This document shows, piece by piece, positions 1 through 7,370 of a DNA stretch of 13,951 nt; the stretch's first letter is position 1; each line of letters begins with the position of its first letter. The stretch is from assembly GCA_027596945.1 (NCBI GenBank), contig JADGJH010000838.1:1-13951 (forward strand), written 5' to 3'. The translations under genes were made by a program, and so were the position numbers. The notes under the pieces were generated by a model that was not told the DNA's origin, did no database searches, and worked only from the letters and a program-made list of their open reading frames with translations. This DNA comes from Physocladia obscura. Its lineage: Eukaryota > Chytridiomycota > Chytridiomycetes > Chytridiales > Chytriomycetaceae.

Positions 1-1
1 T

Positions 2-100
2 GTAGTTGTGTCAACCAAGATTATTGAAGGTGTTGGTCATTATCCACACAACGAAGCTGTCGATGAAACATATGCGGTGATTATCGAGTTTATTGCTTGA
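2..100 (+). CDS. alpha/beta hydrolase, C-terminal fragment (5' end outside window)
   Basis: This is the last 32 codons of a gene that starts before the window and ends at TGA 98-100. The peptide contains IIEGVGHYPHNEA, followed by a hydrophobic end, VIIEFIA. G-x-GH-(Y/F)-P-H-x-E near the C-terminus is the usual setting of the catalytic histidine in alpha/beta-hydrolase fold enzymes (lipase, esterase or epoxide-hydrolase-like), and the final short helix is normal for the fold. The nucleophile and acid residues lie outside the window, so substrate and subfamily cannot be given. The first bases read tgtag, which could be the 3' end of an intron; if so, the visible exon starts at base 6. An AATAAA follows 13 bases after the stop codon. 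The fold call is fairly safe; the exact enzyme is unknown. Confidence 0.72.
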   Translation, partial: VVVSTKIIEGVGHYPHNEAVDETYAVIIEFIA

Positions 101-112
101 AACAGTTGTTTT

Positions 113-118
113 AATAAA
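113..118 (+). terminator. polyadenylation signal of the hydrolase gene
   Basis: An AATAAA hexamer lies 13 bases after the hydrolase stop codon. The motif is common in AT-rich DNA; its position is the main support. Confidence 0.4.
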
Positions 119-868
119 CAATGAATATTCCCTTTCACAACTTTCATACTTTCAATCAAAAGCTTGCCTTACCGATGCTAGTTATATATCTTACGACTGA
201 GAGCCATATATCTACGAATCAACAGAATAAATTTTGATTTCATGTAAATTTTTCTACGTAAGTGGGAACAAAAATTGTTTTGAAACTTACCAAACAATTT
301 TATACTCGGGTATTATCTAATTCATTATAATTCCGTAGTAACGGATTATCATTCAAATGAATTATGAACATCAGTGAATTCATTTATTGGCTTTTTTAAA
401 ATACCGTTTGCATAGCATGCCATACGGGCCTCAAAATAGCGCTGTGTTCCACATTATGTAACCTTTCATTCTTTTTTTGCATCTAATTCTTGATATAGTA
501 ATAACTTTGTTCAATGTATTACAAAAAATTATAATCAACAGTTCAACAGTTTAAACCAACTAGAAGGAGAATACAGAAAAATAGAAGCAAGAAAGACATT
601 TCATGTTGCATATGCAGCTAAATTTTGTGGAGCTTTATGAATTTTTGAATTACAAAGGACCAGAACGCTTCTTTTCACAGATTCATTTGCTAAAAATATG
701 TGTACCCTTTACACTAAAGCAGCGGTTCAGGATGCTATCAACTGCCCATGATAAAAATTGCTTTCTAAGATGTCAGCGTTGTGATTTGCGTTGTTGAAGT
801 CTGGTAAATATCTGGCAAGTATCTCGAAAGTGAAAATATTAATTTTGCTCACAGCATATTTAAATCGC

Positions 869-888
869 AAAAAAAAAAAAAAAAAAAA
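869..888. repeat. A20 homopolymer
   Basis: Twenty consecutive A residues. On the minus strand this is a T20 tract in the 3' flank of the gene ending at 967. It is a simple repeat and may vary in length through slippage or assembly error. Confidence 0.9.
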
Positions 889-900
889 GAAACTCAAATG

Positions 901-906
901 TTTATT
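901..906 (-). terminator. polyadenylation signal of the 306-aa gene
   Basis: TTTATT on the + strand is AATAAA on the minus strand, about 60 bases beyond the stop codon of the minus-strand gene ending at 967. Confidence 0.4.
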
Positions 907-966
907 TAAAGAAGATAAAAAAATAGGAATATCTAAATTGCATCATGATGTAACAGTAGTGTTTGG

Positions 967-1887
967 TCAAAAAGAAAAGTCATCGAAAAAGCTTTTTGCT
1001 GTTTCCGGCAACAGTAATTCCAGCTTGGGCACCGGCGTGATTCCAACACGCGACGAAGACAAGCGAATTTCTTCCCCTCCACTAACCATATCAACGGAAA
1101 AATTCAGAGAGTTGTCGGCGGCTGCAATAGTGGAGGATGACGACGAGTTTGACGAAGTTGCTTGCAGGTCAAATTCGCTAGTGGTGGTTGTGGATATTAT
1201 TTGTGTGGCAGCAGCTGGGGTATCACGTGGGAGGGAAGGGGAGCGTGTGGTGGCGGTGGTTTGTCTGCTTGCTGTGGCTGGGTGGTTGGTTAAGGTTGGT
1301 ACTGGTGTCGAGTTTGCTCGCTTGAAGAAAGACATAATGGATTTCTTTTGCTGTTTCGCGGGAAGTTTGATCGACACTGCATTTTGCGGGATTGGGGGTA
1401 CGGGTGGAGCGGGGTCTGCGCGGGACAGGGACGAAACACCCGACACGGCAGACAAACGCCGGTTGAGGCTGGCGGAGAAGTACTGCTGCAGCTGCGGCGG
1501 CTGCGGAATACTGGGCAGTGGAATAGTTGGCGGATTGTTCGCGGCGTTGGGCGAGTGTCCGAATGGCGTGACTGCCACGTTCGGGTCAGGCGACGATGGA
1601 GTGAGCAAGTTGATCGAGGCCAGACTGCCCAACCGGATTCCCGACGCGCGTTTGCGTTCGGTTTCTTCGCGCTGCAGAATGCCGTCTATTTCGCGGTCCA
1701 CGTCACGCAGATTAATACTTACGTTGCGCTTCAGGCTCAAGCTCGGGAACAGTTTGTCTGTGCGCTCCAGCTCAAGCTCCAGTCCTAAGTTCAAGTCCGC
1801 AAACAGATCTCCAAATTCGTTTTCGCCATTCGTAATGCCGCTCGCTTTGACTCCAACCGTCGTCGCAGTTGTTGAGGCGATGCTCAT
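967..1887 (-). CDS. hypothetical low-complexity, Pro/Ser-rich protein (306 aa)
   Basis: A single uninterrupted minus-strand frame runs from an ATG (1887-1885), preceded directly by an in-frame TGA, to TGA at 969-967. I do not recognise the family. Visible parts in order: an acidic, leucine-rich segment (about residues 25-44, GDLFADLNLGLELELER); a charged, probably helical stretch (61-80, LRDVDREIDGILQREETERK); two proline-rich segments (about 115-135 and 160-172); a basic patch ending MSFFKR (about 175-193); a long Ser/Thr-rich region with a run of serines; and an acidic-aromatic tail SFFDDFSF. Most of it should be disordered. The opposite strand is also open over this interval, but the minus reading has the better protein character: an alternating-charge helix and proline-rich linkers, against Cys/Gly/Val repeats on the plus strand. 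G+C is higher here than in the flanks. It lies downstream of, and in the same direction as, the Gln-rich gene. Existence likely; function unknown. Confidence 0.6.
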   Translation of the reverse strand: MSIASTTATTVGVKASGITNGENEFGDLFADLNLGLELELERTDKLFPSLSLKRNVSINLRDVDREIDGILQREETERKRASGIRLGSLASINLLTPSSPDPNVAVTPFGHSPNAANNPPTIPLPSIPQPPQLQQYFSASLNRRLSAVSGVSSLSRADPAPPVPPIPQNAVSIKLPAKQQKKSIMSFFKRANSTPVPTLTNHPATASRQTTATTRSPSLPRDTPAAATQIISTTTTSEFDLQATSSNSSSSSTIAAADNSLNFSVDMVSGGEEIRLSSSRVGITPVPKLELLLPETAKSFFDDFSF

Positions 1888-1937
1888 TCAGAGTCAAGTG
1901 GATTACAAAATCCAAAAATTTATTCTCTAAAACTTTT

Positions 1938-1943
1938 TTTATT
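1938..1943 (-). terminator. polyadenylation signal of the Gln-rich gene
   Basis: TTTATT on the + strand (AATAAA on the minus strand) lies about 110 bases beyond the stop at 2051 and before the start codon of the next minus-strand gene at 1887. It is consistent with two separate transcripts. Confidence 0.35.
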
Positions 1944-2050
1944 TGAACAGGAAGTGGTTGCCTAGAAAATGGAAAGAAAAAGGAATAAAAACGCATGTTG
2001 AACCATATCTAATGTGATTCTACTTAATTCTCTTGTTGAGAAACTTAATA

Positions 2051-2857
2051 TTAAAACTGCGGAGACTGCTGAAACTCCTGGTGCTGAAAGTATTGCTGTT
2101 GCTGTAGATGCTGTTGGTAATACTGCTGATTCTGCTGGCCAAATTGCGGATTAATTGGCTGGGAATTAAACTGTTGCTGTTGGTGCTGGTAAAACTGATT
2201 GTGCAAAGTCTGTTCTGCCTTAGAAGTGTCAAAGTTGCTGTTTCCACTATTAACTTCGAAAGCAGCCGCCACCTTTGGCGCTGCCGCAACGACTCGACCC
2301 GAGCCTGCCCAGACTGAAACGTTCTTGGCGAATCCGCCAACAACTTCCGCCATTCCGCCGCCACTCGAGTTTTCAGTTTCTGAAAGCGCCGAACGAGTAG
2401 GAACTGGGCCGGCATCTTTCCCATCACCGCCACCGCCAACAAAAAGAAAGCTGATTTTACTGACGCCACTGTTGAAATTAACACTTCGTTGTCTCCGCCA
2501 CTCAAAGTGTTTCCCGCAAGGCGCGAGATTACTGCTGTGGTTGCATTCCATGACGGAAGCTGTGCCGCCGCCGCCGTCACCACTGTTGCTGCTGCTACTG
2601 CCGTTTTCGGAATTAGGCCTGAGATTGTTGTTGCGACTGACATGAGTGAATACGTTGTAGGGGAGTAAAACGGTAAATATGTTTCTTGGCAGCGTTCAGG
2701 CGGAATTTCCTCTTGGCCTTCTTGAGTTAATGATGTGGCGAATGCAGTGGCATCTGCATTTCGCGTCCAGAGTGATCGAATACGTTGCACTTGATGCGGC
2801 CTGTTTAATTGTTTACAGTCTGTTTTTATTTTCTCCAAATTTAGGGTCACTCTGCAT
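2051..2857 (-). CDS. hypothetical Gln/Asn/Gly-rich protein, probable two-exon gene (about 208 aa)
   Basis: The secure part is a minus-strand frame, open from about 2690 to a TAA at 2051, ending in a Gln-rich tail of about 60 residues (for example NPQFGQQNQQYYQQH). Upstream of the tail are an Asn/Ser/Gly-rich segment, runs of glycine, and a hydrophobic-small segment, GGFAKNVSVWAGSGRVVAAA. The tail is prion-like in composition. In-frame stops block simple extension upstream. A workable model starts at ATG 2857-2855 (MQSDPKFGENKNRL), has exon 1 2857-2817, a 180-nt intron 2816-2637 (GTAAAC...GTCAG with a pyrimidine tract before the acceptor), and exon 2 2636-2051, which restores the frame. The minimal alternative is a start at ATG 2551. 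A second minus frame is open from about 2943 to 2020 and could hold part of a different exon arrangement. A possible in-frame 57-nt intron (from 2460, gtaaaa to cccag) could also shorten the protein. I do not recognise the family. Confidence 0.42.
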
Positions 2858-3930
2858 GAAAAATTTTCTGTCTTCCAAGTTCTTTTTTTCTCCTCAAAAA
2901 ATATGTCACTGTGATTGCTTGACAGCAACTTCTTTGCAACAGTTGAAATAATTCAATTGCAACAAAGTTGAAATGACCTGAACAAACCATTTTATTTTAA
3001 AGTGATAAAACAGCGAATAATAGCAGAGCACGGTGTACAATTTGTTTTGACAAAACATCCACATGGAGCTCATTTCATACGCCAATTTTTTAAAGACTGG
3101 CTGTGAAATACAACTTTGCAGCAATAAACAATGTTTCTATCTTAATGAAGGTTGATACCATCACCGTCCGAAACTTGTACATCCCTTTTTCCTTCCTTTT
3201 CCCTTTCTTTTTGACTTTTTGCATTTCCAACATTTCTGAGAGATTTTTTTTCTTCCCAGTAAATTCGCTCTTGCTTGCTCACTGCCCCTAGTCCTTTCAT
3301 TGCTAACACTCATGCAACAACAAGAAGGTCTCATTGTCCTCCCCAAGTTCAACCAATGCCAAAACATATTATCTGAAAACCACTTCATGCAAATCAGGCA
3401 TATTTGACTTTTGTGCTATTGCTCAGAAATTGGTTTCATTTCAATGATAAGCCACAGCAATTCAGCAACACCATGATCTCATTGAGAAAACTAGAAGATA
3501 TTTCCTTCTGTGACTAGATCATGCCAGAGAAGATTAAGTTAAATCACTGAAAGGCCTGGGTTGAATTTTGAAGGATAATTTACAGTCTATGAGTATGTGG
3601 TCTAATCTAGATGAGGGAAAGTATTAAAATTTATAATATTTGAACTAAGTTCTCTTTATTTAAAATAAAGTCCTTTTATAGTTTTCCCTAATCAATGTAA
3701 AAGCCCAAAGATGACTCCACCCGAAAATCTCAAAAAGAGTGATATGAAAAGGATACTGAAATCAAAATGAAAAAAGAGTGATAACAAAAAGGAAATTGTG
3801 TGGAGTAGATTAGATAAATTTTTAATGATGAATAAAGGAGATTTTTTTGGGAAAATTTGAGGAGCGGACCAAAACAAAAAGAAATTATTTAATGTAGAAA
3901 ATGTAATAGAAAGAAGGATGCAATTACATC
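2858..3930. other. AT-rich intergenic region, no gene seen
   Basis: Roughly 1 kb with only short open frames of no protein character. The + strand of 3690-3940 is purine-rich and carries a short repeated word (aaaagagtgata, at about 3735 and 3772), so the opposite strand reads as a hydrophobic low-complexity frame (3692-3937) that I do not regard as a gene. The right end runs into the foldback region and would hold a 5' LTR if the primer-binding-like site at 3931 is real, but I could not identify an LTR start. Confidence 0.45.
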
Positions 3931-3945
3931 TTGGCATCAGAACTC
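3931..3945 (+). other. possible retrotransposon primer-binding site
   Basis: The sequence ttggcatcagaactc, followed by aacaag, resembles the initiator-Met-tRNA primer-binding site familiar from plant Ty1/copia elements (TGGTATCAGAGC, then AACAAG), with two differences in the core. It sits at the outer end of the left arm of the large inverted repeat, and a weaker version (ttattcagctagtacaacatg on the reverse strand) sits at the outer end of the right arm. Fungal initiator tRNAs usually end differently, so this remains a resemblance until compared with the host tRNA set. Confidence 0.3.
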
Positions 3946-5022
3946 AACAAGTGTTTTTGATCTTGTTAAACACAAAAATCTATTCAATACTTCCTGCTGA
4001 AGCTTGTACTTTTAAATTGAAGTGTCAGTCAATTGGGAATAAATTAAGTGTCAGTCTATTAGGAATAAATTGTGGAATTTGAAGTAAATTGCAAAAGTAG
4101 TAGCATGGTAAGGTCCCAATAAGTTGTAGAAAGTAGTAGCAGTGTTGCTGGTAGCTGTAACAGCTTGAGTCAACTAATTCAATACTTTGTCTGTCAGAAC
4201 TAAATGATAAGAGTTCAAGAGAGAAGTATGGGATGTAGTTGGAGTTGAAGTTTAGTACTTAATAATGACTTTGTTTTATTTAATAAGACGAATAATAAAA
4301 TGAAGAAAAGAGTTTGGGTTTAAATTACTTTTGGAGTAGAAAGAAAAAGAAAGAAAAAGAATAGGAGACACTTCAAAAAGAAAATGCTTTGAGAGTGGTT
4401 GGAAATTGCTTAAATTGTTTTAGAGTTCTTGAAAGTAATAGAGGGCTTAAGAAAATTCTAGAAAATTCTAGGAGAAAATTAGATTGGCAAATTTGATGTA
4501 AATTAGATCACTAATCTAATTTCTCAAAGAATTTTCTAGAAATTTATCAAGTCTTCTATTACTTTCAAGAATTCTAAAATAATTTAAGCAATTTCCAACC
4601 ACTGTCAAAGCATTTTCTTTTTGAAGTGTCTTCCATTCTTTTTCTGTCAACTTCAAAAACCACTTAAACCCAAGTCTTTCTTTCCTTTATTGCTGGTCTT
4701 ATTAAATAAAAACAAAAAATATCTCAAGTATTAAAACTTCAACTCCAACTTAATCCCATACTCCAATCTTGAACTCTTGTCATTTTGTTCTGAGATATCT
4801 AGTATTGAATTAGTTGACTCAAGCAACTACAGCTACTAGCAATATTACTACTATTTTTCTTCTACTTACTGGAACCTTATGCCAGTTTCCTAGCTACTAC
4901 TCTACAATTTATTTCGGAATTTGTATCAGAATTTGCAACACAAAACTGACACCTGTCTGTTAAAAACAATGCTGTGAAGAATGTCACTCAAGAGTTGTTA
5001 GATTTAGAAATAAAACATGTTG
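3945..5022. repeat. large imperfect inverted repeat (foldback, about 1.1 kb)
   Basis: Two arms face each other around a short centre: left about 3945-4485, right about 4513-5022, loop about 27 nt. Blocks checked by eye: 4164-4186 is an exact 23-nt reverse complement of 4801-4823, and 4367-4443 matches 4554-4630 with three mismatches. Other blocks (around 4097-4165 against 4835-4905, and 4457-4485 against 4513-4542) match with small gaps. The outer ends read CAACAAGTG... on the left and ...ACATGTTG on the right. Similarity weakens outward. Neither arm has a long open frame. A transcript through it would form a long hairpin. Possible origins are a foldback-type mobile element, or two copies of a retroelement fragment inserted head to head; the primer-binding-like ends favour the second. 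The repeat is clear; its origin is inference. Confidence 0.85.
4020..4071. repeat. 26-bp tandem duplication (two units)
   Basis: Unit 1 (4020-4045) and unit 2 (4046-4071) both begin aagtgtcagtc and end ggaataaatt, with two mismatches in 26 positions. The duplication lies inside the left arm of the inverted repeat. The right arm does not show two clear copies, so it probably arose after the arms were formed. Confidence 0.8.
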
Positions 5023-5592
5023 TACTAGCTGAATAAATGTTAAATGATATTTAATATAGAAATATCATTTATTGTTAAGAAACTATACCAATTCAATTTC
5101 AAAGGTAAAAGTCCATCTTTATTAAAAATAAAACATTCTTTTTATACTAAATCAAGATTGCCAAAATCATTCAAGCACCGATCAGTTCTTTTCAACTACT
5201 ACCCATTTGGCTCTACTTCTGGTCTTCAACTGCTTGACCATATCTTTTGATTTCACAACATTTATTAAATACTGTGAAAGAATATAAAGTTTATTTTATT
5301 CACAGCAAATTTCAAGAATTGGAATTTAATGTTTTAACTTTGTCTTTTACATTTGAATAATTTCTTTTGTTTAGAAATTGGTTTTTAACAATATTGAGGT
5401 ATAAGAATTGAGGCACAAAAGTTTTATTTTGGGGCATGGAATTGGGCATTTAAGGAAGTTCTATTCTTGGAAATAAATAAAAATCATAAGATTCTAAGAC
5501 TAAATTATACTTTATTGTGCCAATTCCATAAGTAATCTGCCTCTGCAGGGTTTAACAAAAGTTTCCACAAAGTTTCATCCAAGATGTGAGTA
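5023..5592. other. AT-rich intergenic region, no gene seen
   Basis: There are only short, stop-bounded frames, such as 5044-5250 (+), with no recognisable protein. The interval separates the foldback from the LTR-type element. Confidence 0.45.
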
Positions 5593-5597
5593 TGTTT

Positions 5598-6057
5598 TGT
5601 TGAAGTAAAAAAGTAGATTTCAGCTCTAAAAGTTCAATTACTTCTTTTTCAAATTCAGAAACACACATATATCTTTTTTCCAAACAAGAATGGTTTTTGA
5701 TATATAGGTAATATGTATAGAGAAGATGAGTGCAATTCTCATTTGATTTTGGATCTATTAGTTAGACTCCTGAATGCATGTATAAATTTGAAAAATAGTA
5801 TTCAGGCTTATGGTAAAATATGTGATTAGAAGAATTACGTACTTAGAATCATCTGCAACACATCTTGAGGGGAGGTGTTGAAGTAAAGATAGATTCAAGC
5901 TGTATTGAAGGATGAATTCACTTTGTATTGAAATAAAAGCACTCGAATCACTCAGAAGAAATGAAATGAAAAGGAAACAGTGGACTTGCCCTTTCAGTCA
6001 TTAAGTGAAAGCTTTGGATTAATTTACCACATACAATCACAAACAGAAACTGCAACA
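5598..6057 (+). mobile_element. degenerate miniature LTR-type (copia-like) element
   Basis: The interval begins TGTTGAAGTAAA and ends CTGCAACA, giving the TGTTG...CAACA inverted ends typical of LTRs. The bases just outside are TGTTT on both sides (5593-5597 and 6058-6062), as expected for a 5-bp target duplication. Inside, a purine run GAGGGGAGG (5867-5875) directly precedes a second TGTTGAAGTAAA (5876), which is how a polypurine tract meets a 3' LTR. A 3' LTR of 5876-6057 (182 bp) ends CTGCAACA, and the same octamer occurs at 5853-5860. A frame just before the purine run reads LEELRT, resembling the motif near the end of copia polyproteins. The two putative LTRs match well only at their starts and ends, and no reverse transcriptase remains. 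It is either a TRIM-like miniature or a heavily decayed deletion product. Confidence 0.5.
5867..5875 (+). other. polypurine tract beside the putative 3' LTR
   Basis: GAGGGGAGG lies immediately before TGTTGAAG at 5876. A G-rich purine run directly abutting the TG of the 3' LTR primes plus-strand synthesis in Ty1/copia and Ty3 elements. It is the single best hint of LTR-element ancestry in this stretch. Confidence 0.45.
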
Positions 6058-6139
6058 TGTTTGGATTTCAATACAACTTGAGGATAGTCTAAAATAATCA
6101 AATGTCTGGTAAAAAACAGCATTCCATTCTCATATGCAC

Positions 6140-6385
6140 TACTGCAGTTTGTCAACTATGTGATGTTGTTTCAAATAAATTATTACAGCCTGAAAATAAT
6201 TATAATCTGTAATAAAATTTGTTACTGAAAAGTCAGGCGGATATTTTATTGATAACCATTGAAATACAATGGTGTGTGATGGTGAGTCAAAAGCGACTAC
6301 TTGTTCCATGTGACTAAAAAAAGCGAAAAAGGTGAGATGAAACACACTTGTCAACAGCAACAACAACTCTGCTAACACTTGACAT
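6140..6385 (-). pseudogene. possible universal-stress-protein N-terminal relic
   Basis: On the minus strand an ATG at 6385-6383 opens a short frame reading SSVSRVVVAVDKC before a stop. A second frame, overlapping it and ending at TAG 6141-6139, reads MEQVVAFDSPSH, then VFQWLSIKYPPDF. The pattern VVA-x-D, then x-F-x-W, then P-x-D resembles the first strand and helix of universal stress proteins. The two frames could be joined by a 34-nt intron (gtgtgt...tttttag), shorter than other introns here. Nothing resembling the rest of the domain follows, and the LTR-type element lies 80 bp further on. It is head to head with COX9, their start codons being 63 bp apart. It may be a truncated gene or coincidence; confidence is low. 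Confidence 0.22.
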
Positions 6386-6397
6386 AATCACAACACC

Positions 6398-6448
6398 ATG
6401 GATAATGGATACCGATGGACGATCAACGATATCATAATGGATATTTAG
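6398..6448 (+). promoter_or_regulatory. upstream ORF (16 codons) abutting the COX9 start
   Basis: An ATG in good context (ACACCATGG) opens a 16-codon frame in phase with COX9. It ends at TAG 6446-6448, directly against the COX9 ATG at 6449. No GT dinucleotide lies between the upstream ATG and the TAG, so no ordinary intron inside it could fuse the two. Two further upstream ATGs (6405 and 6415) are out of phase with COX9. If the transcript begins upstream of 6398, ribosomes would need leaky scanning or termination-reinitiation to make COX9; if it begins after 6415, the uORF is irrelevant. Confidence 0.45.
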
Positions 6449-6667
6449 ATGCCATCAGCCATTGCACCAATCACGAACCGGTTCACGCGCCGTGTTGTAC
6501 GCGACATTGCAGGGTCAATCACGTTGGGAACAGCTGCAGCGTACGGATACTGGAACTATTCGCACCTTCCGGCAATCCGCGAGTGGCGTGCGTACGACAA
6601 GATTGTGATGGCAGAAACGAAGTTAATTCACGATGCCTGGTACGCTGAGCAGGGAAAGACAAAGTGA
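6449..6667 (+). CDS. COX9: cytochrome c oxidase subunit 7a (fungal COX9 type), 72 aa
   Basis: This is a small nuclear-encoded subunit of respiratory complex IV in the mitochondrial inner membrane. The protein begins MPSAIAPITNRF and continues TRRVVRDI. The N-terminal IAPIT motif, followed by a basic patch and then a membrane helix, is the recognisable pattern of yeast Cox9 and related fungal subunits. The single membrane segment spans about residues 17-37 and is rich in Gly, Ala and Tyr. The remaining 35 residues are charged (HLPAIREWRAYDKI), as expected for the intermembrane-space tail. At 72 aa it is slightly longer than the roughly 60 aa of yeast Cox9. It has no intron and no separate presequence, which is usual because the helix itself acts as the import signal. 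The start follows an in-frame TAG and gives the expected N-terminus. AATAAA follows at 6715. It has no catalytic residues; its role is structural. Confidence 0.85.
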   Translation: MPSAIAPITNRFTRRVVRDIAGSITLGTAAAYGYWNYSHLPAIREWRAYDKIVMAETKLIHDAWYAEQGKTK

Positions 6668-6714
6668 AGAAACAAGAAAGGGCCAAGTGTTTATGATCAT
6701 GCCTGGCTTGAATG

Positions 6715-6720
6715 AATAAA
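6715..6720 (+). terminator. polyadenylation signal of COX9
   Basis: AATAAA lies 47 bases after the COX9 stop codon. Confidence 0.45.
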
Positions 6721-6846
6721 ATGCGATAAACATCACTATCATGAGAAATGCCTCAGTCCGAAGAGAAACAACTTATGCCGAATACCCTCACCTCATTTGA
6801 CCTTATTTGGAGTGTGTCAACACTCTCGTTATCAGTGCATCAAGAA

Positions 6847-7352
6847 TCAATTATTAGTGCTGAAACAATCGAAAGGAAAGATTGAAATCCACGAGAATAC
6901 GCCATACCATACTTTTTCACAGAAAATGTAGCGAAACAATGCAATAACAGGCTGTGCAAATGTAACAATAAACTTCACAGATCTGAAAACGCGCTGGTAT
7001 ATTTGATTAATTATTGGTGATGTTCTTTGAAATGAGTCATCCGATATGATGAATCCCAAGAATTTAATTAGCAGAATCGTGTTTCGAAATCTGATATCAT
7101 TTGTAGTCGTGGCTTTGTATATTATAGCCTCGATCCTAAATATTCCAATCAGTCCAGAAAATGCACCTACAAGTGCTACATTAAAAGGTATGAACAATTT
7201 TTCGATAGGTAATCGGCAGGTAATTGTATTGCAATAGTGTATATTAAGATTGTAAACAAAAAAATTGAAGAAACGGAGGCCAGCACTATTCCTATTTCAC
7301 TTGCAGCGTTGTAAAAATCGATAAGTGAGAGTATCACAGGAAAAAATTTAAC
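6847..7352 (-). pseudogene. possible membrane-protein relic between COX9 and GatA
   Basis: Two overlapping minus-strand frames look protein-like but do not join. The upstream one (about 7352-7173) reads SLIDFYNAASEIGIVLA, then a hydrophobic stretch FLFTILIYTIAIQLPADYL, ending at TAG. The downstream one (about 7190-6847) has VALVGAFSGLIGIFRIE, a polar middle, a second hydrophobic part (FIVTFAQPVIALFRYIF) and ends at TGA. A 53-nt intron of local type (gtatgg...tttcag) could lie near the 3' end. I found no start codon in the upstream frame, which would run into the GatA A-tract leader. An opposite frame (7046-7237, +, starting MMNPKNLISR) is also open. This could be a decayed gene, a multi-exon gene I cannot resolve, or chance in AT-rich DNA. 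Confidence 0.22.
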
Positions 7353-7370
7353 AAAAAAACAAAAAAAAAC
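7341..7370 (+). promoter_or_regulatory. A-tract leader directly before the GatA ATG
   Basis: The 30 bases before the start codon are almost all A, with single C and T interruptions, ending aaaaaaaaac before ATG. A very similar leader precedes the next gene (9023-9051). In yeasts such tracts can exclude nucleosomes at promoters or, in mRNA, bind poly(A)-binding protein. Either role here is inference. Confidence 0.4.

Larger units (their letters stand above)
101..966. other. AT-rich intergenic region, no convincing gene
   Basis: Between the hydrolase stop codon and the end of the converging minus-strand gene there is AT-rich DNA. A 64-codon frame at 603-797 (+) begins at a plausible ATG and encodes a C-terminal CQRC/C cluster. 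It has no recognisable domain, and short frames like this are expected by chance, so it is not called. The only distinct structure is the homopolymer at 869-888. Confidence 0.5.

Noticed and set aside
791..1930. 379-codon plus-strand frame as a gene
   Set aside because: It begins at a non-ATG codon, starts across the A20 tract, and reads as Gly/Cys/Val and Arg/Ser repeats. The overlapping minus frame has a proper ATG and better protein character.
2199..2645. 148-codon plus-strand frame opposite the Gln-rich gene
   Set aside because: Its Leu/Pro runs are the antisense of Gln/Gly repeats, and it has no motif.
3692..3937. 81-codon minus frame with hydrophobic Phe/Leu/Ser-rich sequence
   Set aside because: It is simply the complement of a purine-rich low-complexity stretch and sits against the foldback.
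6415..6648. 77-codon plus frame overlapping COX9
   Set aside because: It is out of phase with the well-matched COX9 frame and shows no family features.
6398..6667. Reading TAG 6446-6448 as a sense codon to give a longer COX9
   Set aside because: Nothing else in the window suggests a reassigned TAG, and the COX9 family N-terminus begins right at the second ATG.
6809..6828. Small hairpin (gagtgt...acactc) after COX9 as a terminator
   Set aside because: A 6-bp stem is weak, and intrinsic terminators of this kind are not expected for Pol II genes.
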